DNA of 64,000 nucleotides, from assembly GCA_022826805.1 (NCBI GenBank), contig JAJDUH010000029.1, forward strand, positions 1 through 64,000, in the 5' to 3' direction. Both the position numbers and the translations under genes were made by a program. Of this stretch, positions 9,444 to 16,915 are shown one piece after another. The notes under the pieces were generated by a model that saw only the letters and a list, made by a program, of their open reading frames with translations, ran no database searches and was not told the DNA's origin. How positions within the stretch are numbered: the first letter of the stretch is position 1; each line of letters starts with the position of its first letter. The DNA is from Candidatus Poribacteria bacterium (GTDB lineage Bacteria; Poribacteria; WGA-4E; WGA-3G).

Positions 9444-10886
9444 TTAACCTCGGGCGGGTCGCCTTTGAACTCTTTTGATCCATCTCTGTGCTTTCGCGAT
9501 ATTGGTATCAAAAGGCTCTTTCATTTCAAAATACTCTGTATGTCCGGCATAGATTTGATGCCAGTCAACGATACAAGGCATCCGATTTTGGGTGAGTGTA
9601 CGCATCAGGAACGACCGGACTTTTGCGCGTGTGTTTTGAGGCGCATTATCAATAGCGTATTCTATCTGTTGGTCTGTGATAACCCGTTCTACTTGTCCCT
9701 GCTCTTGGAGTGCGTAGTAGAGCCCACTTTGTGTATCGATGTTATGGTATTCGAGATCCTGACTTTTAATCCAAGGGTCATCCCAATCAAGATTTTCTTC
9801 CTCAATGAAGGCTTCAAGTAGCCATTTCTTGGCGGCCCAATCGACGCGCGGGATAACGTTCTGCCAATCGTCCTCAAGATCGTCAAGGATGGACTCCCAT
9901 GCAGAGAGCACCCACTGCGTTTCTTCATCACGTTCAGTGATAAAGGATTGAACGAAATAGAGGTACTCTCGCTGTAAATCAATAGCGGAAATTGTTTTTC
10001 CGGATTTTAATTCGATTCGCCATGTGAAGGTATTATCACGCGAGATGTGCCGAATTGCGTATACCGGGTCGGCGAGTTCAAAAGCGGGGAGTGGTAACTT
10101 TTCGCCATGTCTCTCATAAAACATTTCGATTGCAGAAAGGAGGAGCGCAGTCGTGCCGACCTTGAGAGCACTTGCGTATTCGGACATATTGGAGTCGCCG
10201 ACGAGTAGATGGAGCCGTCGATATTTGGTATAATCGCTGAGCGGTTCGTCTCTGGTATTGATGATGGCTCGACTGAACTGGATCCATTCATAAATTTCGG
10301 TGACGATATGGTCTGCGCGTTGTGAAATTTGATAAAACTGTTGGTCGCCGAATTCATCTTGAAAGTCTGCGAACTCAATCATTTCATCGTAAGCACCAAC
10401 CCTGCCAGCACCGGCATAAATTTGCCGAGTGACAAAAAAAGGCATAAGCGTCGGAATGACGACCCGATAAAATGGCACTTCTCGACTGACCTGAAAGTTC
10501 TCATGACAACCGAAAGTCGCGCCTGTAAAATGATCGATATTGTTTTTGAAGAAGGCTGTCGGCAATCCTGTATCGGAAAGGATGTTATTGATAATCCATT
10601 CAATGGCTTTATCATAGGCAATAAGATCAAACAGACCTGCACACTCAGGTGTTGCGTATTCGAGATGCCCCATATCAATATAGAGACGACCGCCATTGAA
10701 GAGGAACCCACCATTACCGGGCGGTTCTCCCCAGTCGCGGTAGTGGATATCCCGGAGTCCGAGTTCCAAAGCGTCAAAGACATAGTCTCGGACTCGCGCT
10801 GCAACGCCTTCAGAGGTGCCTCGGACCTGCTCAGCACGGGTCATGCATCCAAATTCAGTTTCGATGCCAAAAATGCGCTTGTTCAT
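9444..10886 (-). CDS. pafA: proteasome accessory factor PafA, Pup/UBact ligase
   Basis: A 480-residue carboxylate-amine ligase that activates the C-terminal Glu of the Pup-like modifier with ATP and joins it to substrate lysines. It starts with the family motif FGIETEFG (Mg/ATP-binding glutamates). The conserved stretch FNGGRLYIDMGHLEYATPEC contains the catalytic-type Asp71. Other blocks are FKNNID, GCHENF, TRQIYAGAGRVG, INTRDEPLSD and VGDSNMSEYASALKVGT. It lacks the N-terminal Dop loop, which separates it from the paralog at 13057-14571. It is the last gene of the operon, as in actinobacteria. The 40-base gap after prcA holds a TTGTC-type repeat and no clear ribosome-binding site. Confidence 0.95.
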   Translation of the reverse strand: MNKRIFGIETEFGCMTRAEQVRGTSEGVAARVRDYVFDALELGLRDIHYRDWGEPPGNGGFLFNGGRLYIDMGHLEYATPECAGLFDLIAYDKAIEWIINNILSDTGLPTAFFKNNIDHFTGATFGCHENFQVSREVPFYRVVIPTLMPFFVTRQIYAGAGRVGAYDEMIEFADFQDEFGDQQFYQISQRADHIVTEIYEWIQFSRAIINTRDEPLSDYTKYRRLHLLVGDSNMSEYASALKVGTTALLLSAIEMFYERHGEKLPLPAFELADPVYAIRHISRDNTFTWRIELKSGKTISAIDLQREYLYFVQSFITERDEETQWVLSAWESILDDLEDDWQNVIPRVDWAAKKWLLEAFIEEENLDWDDPWIKSQDLEYHNIDTQSGLYYALQEQGQVERVITDQQIEYAIDNAPQNTRAKVRSFLMRTLTQNRMPCIVDWHQIYAGHTEYFEMKEPFDTNIAKAQRWIKRVQRRPARG

Positions 10887-10926
10887 AATTGGTTGCCAGT
10901 TTCCGGTTATCGGTTGTCAGAAAAAG

Positions 10927-11697
10927 CTATGAAAGGGCGGTTTCAATTTCTTGAACGCTCAGGAGCCGGAATTTACTTGTTCCATGCTGTGTTGTTTCTA
11001 AAACGCCTGCCTCAATTTCGCCGTCTTCTCTTGCGACAGCAATGATTTCGTGCATCTGCTCGGTATCTATTTGGACATCTTCCGACTCTGTATCCTCAGG
11101 TTCCCGCGAACTTAATTCTCTGCCGATTGCCCATGCCTCCAAGCCCAATCGAATCGCAGCAGTTAAATCTCTATCCGCATCTACAGGAGCGGCGGTGAGA
11201 TAGTTTTGCATTCCTGTCTCGATAGATTCGGTTCCACCAATAACAGAGAATCCTGCATCGGTTCGGACATTGCCATCGTAGTTGATACCGGTAAATCGGT
11301 TATGTTCCGAAGCTCTACCGAGTTCGGCGAGCAACATTTTGATGATATAGGCTTCACCAACGATGGATTCAAAGGCTTGTTTGAAGGTATGTGCCAAGAC
11401 AAAGTTGGTTAATCGGTGTAAATTTACATCTTCAGTGGCGTTTTGAAAACCTTGGACGCTGGCAGTGTCGGTGACAAGCATCCGGAGACGTTCGATATCG
11501 GCGGGATGCCCAATTGCGGAGAGGGCAATTCGGTCATGCACCTCAAAGATTTTGCGCTGTCCTCTGCCGATCGTAAGCAGTACCATTCCTTCGTTATAGG
11601 TGAGTCCTACGACGGGACTACCGACTCGGAGCTGGTCTTCAATGTAATCTCGGCGGTCTTGAATCGCCTCTATCCAGCGATACGGTTCATCTCGCAT
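10927..11697 (-). CDS. prcA: proteasome subunit alpha PrcA
   Basis: A 256-residue alpha-type 20S subunit, which forms the outer rings and gate of the core particle. After a short N-terminal helix (RRDYIEDQL) the first strand reads SPVVGLTYNEGMVLLTIG, in register with actinobacterial PrcA. It lacks a catalytic Thr1, as expected. The frame is open further upstream, but those extra 58 codons lie in a dispersed repeat. The ATG at 11697 has AAGGAAAG (also from the repeat) about 11 bases upstream and begins the family-like sequence. The C-terminal third is acidic (EPEDTESEDVQ) and diverges from the actinobacterial form. It follows prcB after a 134-base repeat-filled spacer. Confidence 0.9.
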   Translation of the reverse strand: MRDEPYRWIEAIQDRRDYIEDQLRVGSPVVGLTYNEGMVLLTIGRGQRKIFEVHDRIALSAIGHPADIERLRMLVTDTASVQGFQNATEDVNLHRLTNFVLAHTFKQAFESIVGEAYIIKMLLAELGRASEHNRFTGINYDGNVRTDAGFSVIGGTESIETGMQNYLTAAPVDADRDLTAAIRLGLEAWAIGRELSSREPEDTESEDVQIDTEQMHEIIAVAREDGEIEAGVLETTQHGTSKFRLLSVQEIETALS

Positions 11698-11831
11698 TCT
11701 TTTAACTTTCCTTGCGGTTCGGTTAGGTATGTTTAGACGATGACGGGACCCTTCCGTATATCCGTCCTCCACTACGTTACAGACTACGCGGTTTCTATAA
11801 TATACCTTAGAAACTCGGTATAGACATGAGT
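11698..11831. repeat. copy 2 of the dispersed ~90-bp repeat, in the prcB-prcA spacer
   Basis: The plus strand carries AACTTTCCTTGCGGTTCGGT at 11704-11723 and blocks matching the copy at 5386-5474. On the transcribed strand its end provides the AAGGAAAG that serves as the prcA ribosome-binding site. The remaining part up to the prcB stop also contains an imperfect palindrome around GGTTTCTATAATATACC. Confidence 0.7.
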
Positions 11832-12653
11832 CTAAACCGTCTCTCCGTCCGGTTGTGCAGCGGCGTAACAATCGGTTAAATTCTCATCGGAGAGAGTTTC
11901 GACGCCACTACGCGTTACGGTCTTGATGGTTGGAAAGATTTGCGCCCGTGCGTTGTAACCGCTCGTTGCGGCATCATATTCACTGGCGGTATCCAAGAGT
12001 CGTAAGATAGTGATGGTTGCTTGCCGCTGATCCATCTCCTCTAAGGATGTCTCTCCGAACCGAGAGAGGTAGCGTAAGACCCCACGAATCCAGATAGAAC
12101 CGGAGCCCGTTGTGGCGAAATTGACGTTTTCAAAGTGTGCCCCGAGTGCATCATAGAAGTAGATTTTGCCGCCGTTTTTTTCTTCAGGTGCGTCTTGGTC
12201 GTAGAGGGCAAAGATCGGGATGACCCCCCCGATACCTTGGAGCGCCATTGCCAAGTTATCGCGAATGAGCCGTGATAGCATCCTGAGTTTGCCTTCAAGG
12301 CTCAACTCTTGGAGCTGGCTGCGGCGAAAGTATTGAAACGAATGTTCGAGTATCCTGGCGATCTCGTAAGCAATCGCGGGTGAACCCGAAATGGCAAGTA
12401 CAGAATGTTTATCAATCTGTAAGACCTTCTCTGCGCGGTCGTAGATGACAGAAGTGCCAGCAGTTGCGCGCCGGTCACCAGCAATCATAACGCCATCTCG
12501 GTAACGGACAGCGACAACGGTGGTGCTATGTGCAATCTCCACATCCGCATGATGTGCCGTCTCAGAGGGCAAACCTATTTGTAGGGGATAGTTTGCATGT
12601 TGTAAGAGACTGAGAAAGTCGCCTTTGTGGTTTATTACGTTTTTAATTGACAT
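11832..12653 (-). CDS. prcB: proteasome subunit beta PrcB (catalytic)
   Basis: A 273-residue precursor of the catalytic beta-type subunit. A propeptide of 43 residues ends in AHS; the mature chain would start TTVVAVRYRDGVMIAGDRR with catalytic Thr44 as Thr1. Counting from it, Asp17 (AGDRR) and Lys33 (RAEK) are in place, so the active site is complete. The residue before Thr1 is Ser rather than the usual Gly. Late motifs ATTGSGSIW and TASEYDAATSGYNARAQIFP match the family. It sits between ubact and prcA, the standard order. The ribosome-binding site is weak. Confidence 0.95.
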   Translation of the reverse strand: MSIKNVINHKGDFLSLLQHANYPLQIGLPSETAHHADVEIAHSTTVVAVRYRDGVMIAGDRRATAGTSVIYDRAEKVLQIDKHSVLAISGSPAIAYEIARILEHSFQYFRRSQLQELSLEGKLRMLSRLIRDNLAMALQGIGGVIPIFALYDQDAPEEKNGGKIYFYDALGAHFENVNFATTGSGSIWIRGVLRYLSRFGETSLEEMDQRQATITILRLLDTASEYDAATSGYNARAQIFPTIKTVTRSGVETLSDENLTDCYAAAQPDGETV

Positions 12654-12725
12654 TTTCGTATTAACTGTGTTCCAAAAACTGGAAAACTGGAAGGGGAGAT
12701 AGATATGCCTTCCAATTTTCCAATT

Positions 12726-12923
12726 TTATTCACCGGTTCTCTGGCGGTAGCGCCGAGATTGATCCTTGTCAACCCTACGCATCCGTTTGAGAAGTTCTTG
12801 CGTATCGGGTCTACTAACCTTCTGGCGTTTGGGTCCGTCATTATCACCATCACCATCGCCAGGCCCGATTGGTTTTGTATCTCTCTGTTTGCGTTCAAGC
12901 TGCGCAATGAGTTTGGTTGCCAT
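12726..12923 (-). CDS. ubact: prokaryotic ubiquitin-like modifier UBact (Pup counterpart)
   Basis: A 65-residue, probably disordered protein tag. The C-terminal half (RPDTQELLKRMRRVDKDQ, ending YRQRTGE) matches my recollection of UBact, the Pup-like protein of Gram-negative proteasome operons. It does not resemble actinobacterial Pup, which is acidic and ends GGQ/GGE. The middle is Gly/Asp-rich (GPGDGDGDNDGP). The terminal residue is already Glu, so no deamidation step would be needed before ligation. The start has a good AAGGAG site 8 bases upstream. It lies between dop and prcB, the canonical place. Several longer frames over this interval are chance frames. Confidence 0.93.
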   Translation of the reverse strand: MATKLIAQLERKQRDTKPIGPGDGDGDNDGPKRQKVSRPDTQELLKRMRRVDKDQSRRYRQRTGE

Positions 12924-12944
12924 TTTTCTTCTCCTTTTTGTTAG

Positions 12945-13045
12945 TAGTTAGGACGTTCACTCCGTTCACTCTTAGCCATTAGGTGTCAGTGACTGACCGC
13001 TGACAGTGGAGCGCAGCGGAACGCCCTGACAACTATCCGCTATTT
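12945..13045. repeat. repeat-filled ubact-dop spacer
   Basis: Contains GGACGTTCACTCCGTTCACT, followed by TTAGCCATTAG and GTCAGTGACTGACCGCTGACAG-type words. The same word series recurs near 63168-63245 in front of an ABC transporter gene. Confidence 0.6.
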
Positions 13046-13056
13046 ATAAACGCAAT

Positions 13057-14571
13057 TTATAAACGCAATTTTTTAATAAGGGTTCCAACATCTGGCGATT
13101 CATCGAGTGCTTTGTTATACTGACTTGCGATCTCTGCATCGGCGAGTGCATTAAGATTGACCTCGCGGGTGCGTCCATTGATAGTGAAAGTGATGCTATC
13201 CCATTGTATGGCTTTTATAGCATCGTTGAATCGATCAACCGCCCGACCTCGGAAGTATGCCCGTGTGCCGGTGGGTGGATTATGGAGTGCTGCCTCAATC
13301 TGCTCGTCTGTGACAATACGCCGCATCGGAATCCCGTAATATAATCCTTCGTCTGGATCGATGTTATGGTATTCCAAATCCAGACTTCGGAGCCATGCGT
13401 CATCCCAAGCGACGCCTTCTTCCTCCGCAAAGGTTTGCAGTAACCATTTCTTCGCCACCCAATCAAGTCTGTCAAGGAGCGCCATAGGCTCTCTCTCAAG
13501 TTCGTTGAGGGTATCTTCCCATTCAGCAAGTATCCAGTCGGTTTCAAGACTTACACTGTCTCCGAGATGCTTCTGTGCGAGTGCGAGATACTCGCGCTGA
13601 TGGTCGATAGCGGATAGTGTTTTACCATCCGACGTCATTACTATCCAACGATAGGTCTGATCGTGAGATACGGTTTTGATGGCATCAATCGGATTCGCGA
13701 GTATGAGACTTTCAGGAATCCTGTCCTGCTCAATCAAGGCAATGACGAGTGCGGTTGTGCCGACCTTGAGTGCCGTTGCGTACTCGGACATATTTGCGTC
13801 GCCAGCGATGCCGTGGAGTCTGCGATATTTCGAAGGGTCGGCATGCGGTTCGTCCCGTGTGTTGACGATAGGACGGTTGTGCATGGTATCGACGCTGGCT
13901 TCGACGTGAAAGAAATCGGCGCGCTGCGATAATTGATAATGTCCTGGCGTTGCGAGTCCTGCTTCTGTTTCAATGCCGATCTTTCCTGCGCCTGCGAAGA
14001 TTTGGCGAGTGATAAAAAAAGGCATAATGCCCTGTTTGAGTTTCTCAAACGGCACTGCCCGTGCCATGAGATAGTTATCGTGGCAGCCGTAACTATGCCC
14101 GTGCAAATCGGTATTATTTTTGTACAAAAGCACGCGTTTTCCGAGCCGTTGGCTGCGCGTTTCAGCACAGCGGTGCAGGATTCGTTCACCGGCTTTATCG
14201 TGTGCGACGAGCTCAAATAGACTGCTGCATTCGGGCGTAGAATACTCCGGATGTGCGTGGTCGTTGTAGAGGCGTGCGCCGTTCACGAGGATATGATCGC
14301 TTTTGATTTCAGCAAAAGAGAGTCGATTTTTTGCGAGACGTTCTCGGTCGCGTGCCTCTTCTTCCTTTTCATCAGGATGGTTAGAGAGCGAGTCTGCCCG
14401 AAAACCGCGTTCATCTCGAAACGGGTCTTCCCCGCGGTAATCCCAAACGGGTCGAAAATCTTCTTGGCGGTAGCTTTTGATTAATTCTATTGACTGCTTA
14501 ACAGCATCAATATTCGCCTCATTTTCGAGTGTTATACCGTATTCAGTTTCAATTCCAAAAAGTCTTTCCAT
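13057..14571 (-). CDS. dop: Dop, Pup/UBact deamidase-depupylase homolog
   Basis: A 504-residue PafA paralog. It begins RLFGIETEYGITLENEA and contains the Dop-type insertion after residue 35 (VWDYRGEDPFRDERGF), which PafA lacks. Catalytic-type Asp104 lies in NGARLYNDHAHPEYS. Further shared blocks are LLYKNNTD, GCHDNY, ITRQIFAGAGKIG, INTRDEPHADP and AGDANMSEYATALKVGT. Dop hydrolyses the isopeptide bond to recycle the modifier; deamidation should be unnecessary here because UBact ends in Glu. It is the second gene of the operon. The spacer to arc contains nested hairpin repeats (14595-14745). Confidence 0.95.
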   Translation of the reverse strand: MERLFGIETEYGITLENEANIDAVKQSIELIKSYRQEDFRPVWDYRGEDPFRDERGFRADSLSNHPDEKEEEARDRERLAKNRLSFAEIKSDHILVNGARLYNDHAHPEYSTPECSSLFELVAHDKAGERILHRCAETRSQRLGKRVLLYKNNTDLHGHSYGCHDNYLMARAVPFEKLKQGIMPFFITRQIFAGAGKIGIETEAGLATPGHYQLSQRADFFHVEASVDTMHNRPIVNTRDEPHADPSKYRRLHGIAGDANMSEYATALKVGTTALVIALIEQDRIPESLILANPIDAIKTVSHDQTYRWIVMTSDGKTLSAIDHQREYLALAQKHLGDSVSLETDWILAEWEDTLNELEREPMALLDRLDWVAKKWLLQTFAEEEGVAWDDAWLRSLDLEYHNIDPDEGLYYGIPMRRIVTDEQIEAALHNPPTGTRAYFRGRAVDRFNDAIKAIQWDSITFTINGRTREVNLNALADAEIASQYNKALDESPDVGTLIKKLRL

Positions 14572-14594
14572 TTAACGTTTTCGGTTATCGGCTG

Positions 14595-14745
14595 GCATCA
14601 ACGCTGAATGCGCGTAAATCATTTTCACTGCGAAGCAAGAATGCGCGTGTGGCATTCAAAATCAGAATCAACGGTATGAATGCCTTATAGGCATTCACCG
14701 GGGTATGAAGTCTGTATGGACTTCACCGAGCATTCAGCGGGTTGT
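14595..14745. repeat. nested hairpin repeat cluster in the arc-dop spacer
   Basis: The outer arms GCTGAATGC (14603-14611) and GCATTCAGC (14730-14738) enclose three further hairpins. These are GAATGC/GCATTC at 14639-14657, GAATGCC/GGCATTC at 14678-14696 and GAAGTC/GACTTC at 14707-14724. The inner units are flanked by ATCAACGGTAT on the left and ACCGGGG or ACCG on the right. The same architecture recurs at 29775, 41626, 47220 and 63302. Confidence 0.85.
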
Positions 14746-14788
14746 CAATAAGAAGAGCGTTTTGTTTTCTGAAGGCTGCTAACTTCTC

Positions 14789-16612
14789 TTAGATGACCCG
14801 CGATCCAGACGCTTTGCGCCGCTCCTGTTTTTCAGCTTTGATAGGCGTAACCTTGACGACATTCGCGGGATCGTAGTCAAGGAGTTTGAGCCAATCTTCC
14901 GTGGCTTCTGTTGGCGGGAAGATTTCGCTTTCGCGATACTCTGCGGTAAGTGCGTCTAAGAGGTCCGCGCGTGAGATACCACTTTCCTTTTCTGGGTTCT
15001 GAATTGCACGCTTGAGTGCTGTTTCCTTGGCTCGCTGCACAATTGATTCAATAATTGCCCCACTACAAAGATGACCGCGATAGAGGATATCACGTCTGCC
15101 GCTTCGGAGTGCAACTTCAAGGAACCGGTTTTCCTCGCTCTCACGGAACATTTCATCAACCACCTGTGCGATTAGGTCTTCAACAGCCTTCTCAGCAGGA
15201 ATGAGTTCTGGAGGCGCTGTCTTACCATCTACATCCACGCTCTCACTACCGAGGAGCGCTTCTTCGGCGATTGGTAGTTCCGGTGTAAGGTAGATACGGA
15301 AAATGTCCTTTGCAGCGTCGGCGTCTGGACGGGTTACCTTAATTTTTCTATCAATACGTCCCGGGCGTAAGATGGCAGGATCAATTAGATCTGGACGGTT
15401 TGTGGCAAGGATAATAACAACATCCTGTAAGGATTCAATGCCGTCCATCTCTGCGCAGAACATCGGGACGAGTGTGTTAGAGATGCTATGGGATCTGAGG
15501 GCGCGCCGCGTGCCTAAAATGGATTCCGCTTCGTCTATAAACACAAAGGCGAGTTTTCCTTCTTCTCGTTTTTCACGTGCAATCTGAAAAATTTCCCTGA
15601 CCTTCCGTTCGGACTCGCCGAGCCACATGTTGAGGATTTCAGGACCCTTGATATGGAGGAAACAGCCTTCAATATCCTCGCCACTCTCCTTTCGGAGTCG
15701 CTGCGTCAAGTTATAGGCAGTTGCCTTACCGATGAGCGTTTTGCCGCATCCGGGAGGACCGTGGAGTAGAAATCCCTTTGGTGCGCTGTATTGGAACCGT
15801 TCAAAGAGTTGAGGATGCAGGATCGGAAGTTCAATTGTGTCTTTAATCCTTTGGATGGTTTCATCAAGTCCGCCGACCTTCGACCACGGGATATTGGGAA
15901 CTGCTTCGAGTGCATAAGCATCTGTTTCTTTGGCAGCGAGATGTTCAAGGGCCACCCGGAAGTTGGAGTCAATCCGCACCTCATCACCGGGTTTGAGTTT
16001 TGTATCAGCAAGATCGGTGGAGCGTTCAAGGATAACCGATTGGGCGTTGGGTTCTTGACCGATGCGAAGCCGTCCATCGGGCATGACATCGGCTATTTTA
16101 GCGATGGGACCGGCATCGTTGTATCCGAGTTCCCCAACGACGACATACGCCTCGTTTAGAAGAACACTGAACCCCTTTTTGAGGGATTTGGCATCCAGTT
16201 TTGTATCAAGGTTGGCGTAGTATTCAGATCCGCCAATGATGACGCGTGCGATATCTTCTTTGGGCAAGCCGAGCAATGTTCCGATACGATTCGCAGGTGA
16301 CGTGAGTTTTTCGATCTGCGCTTCCATTTCAGCGTGGATACGGAGGGCTTCCTGCTGAATTGCTTGGATTCTTTCCCGGAATTCACCTTCATCGCTGAGG
16401 ATAGAACGTCGCAGTTCGAGGAGCCACCGGTGGCGACGATCGTCGACAGGCGTCTCGGCGATAATGTGATGAATCAGCTGCAACGTGTAACCGGAACTCG
16501 CGTCCTCCCCTTCGAGGGCAAGCTCATCTTCGATTTCGTCTTCATGTTCATTAAATAGGTCATGCGGTTCGGGGCTTGCGCCAGGATTTCTACGGTTCTT
16601 CTTATCGTACAT
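14789..16612 (-). CDS. arc: proteasome-associated AAA+ unfoldase ARC/Mpa
   Basis: A 607-residue hexameric ATPase that recognises the modifier by its coiled coil and threads substrates into the 20S core. An acidic N-terminus is followed by a coiled coil (about 75-105), two OB-type subdomains (about 106-225) and one AAA+ module. The module has Walker A GPPGCGKT (285-292), Walker B FVFIDEAE and the ATNRPDLIDPAILRPGR region. The C-terminus is KASGSRVI and lacks the Tyr-Leu ending by which actinobacterial Mpa docks on the core. The ATG has GGAG 9 bases upstream. It is the first gene of the operon and is divergent from the acyl-CoA synthetase. Confidence 0.95.
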   Translation of the reverse strand: MYDKKNRRNPGASPEPHDLFNEHEDEIEDELALEGEDASSGYTLQLIHHIIAETPVDDRRHRWLLELRRSILSDEGEFRERIQAIQQEALRIHAEMEAQIEKLTSPANRIGTLLGLPKEDIARVIIGGSEYYANLDTKLDAKSLKKGFSVLLNEAYVVVGELGYNDAGPIAKIADVMPDGRLRIGQEPNAQSVILERSTDLADTKLKPGDEVRIDSNFRVALEHLAAKETDAYALEAVPNIPWSKVGGLDETIQRIKDTIELPILHPQLFERFQYSAPKGFLLHGPPGCGKTLIGKATAYNLTQRLRKESGEDIEGCFLHIKGPEILNMWLGESERKVREIFQIAREKREEGKLAFVFIDEAESILGTRRALRSHSISNTLVPMFCAEMDGIESLQDVVIILATNRPDLIDPAILRPGRIDRKIKVTRPDADAAKDIFRIYLTPELPIAEEALLGSESVDVDGKTAPPELIPAEKAVEDLIAQVVDEMFRESEENRFLEVALRSGRRDILYRGHLCSGAIIESIVQRAKETALKRAIQNPEKESGISRADLLDALTAEYRESEIFPPTEATEDWLKLLDYDPANVVKVTPIKAEKQERRKASGSRVI

Positions 16613-16915
16613 TTTGAACGTCTCCTCAGACAGAAACGGATGACTTTACGACAGAGTTTACCACACTTCCCACAATTTTGCGAGTATTTATTTAGACGCC
16701 GCCTAAATTCGGGAATTCGGTGATGATTTGCTATAGTTTAGCACAATTTGTAACACGAATGCAAGGAAAAAACAAATTTATTGGATATTTGGCGGTTGGT
16801 CGTAGGCTGTCAGCGGTTAGGAGTCGGAAACGAAACCACTAAGAGATTACGATTAATTTGACTTCCAATAGGTGCTATGTTAAGATAAAAACAAAATAAT
16901 AGGAGGAGGTGCAAC
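16613..16915. other. divergent intergenic region between arc and the acyl-CoA synthetase
   Basis: Holds the promoter of the plus-strand gene (16858-16886) and presumably the proteasome operon promoter on the minus strand. For the latter I see only weak candidates such as TAAACT boxes near 16660 and 16740. A/T-rich, with no gene and a short TTGGTC...GTCAGCGGTTAGGAGTCGG repeat-like word near 16795-16830. Confidence 0.5.
16858..16886 (+). promoter_or_regulatory. promoter of the acyl-CoA synthetase gene
   Basis: TTGACT (16858-16863) and TAAGAT (16881-16886) are separated by 17 bases. They lie 30 bases before the start codon, which has AGGAGGAGG at 16901-16909. Confidence 0.6.

Noticed and set aside
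10927-11871. Longer PrcA starting at 11871 and overlapping prcB
   Set aside because: The additional codons are the dispersed repeat; family similarity begins at 11697.
12635-12944. Alternative frames over the UBact gene
   Set aside because: They have no family similarity or good ribosome-binding site, whereas the UBact frame has both and sits in the canonical place.
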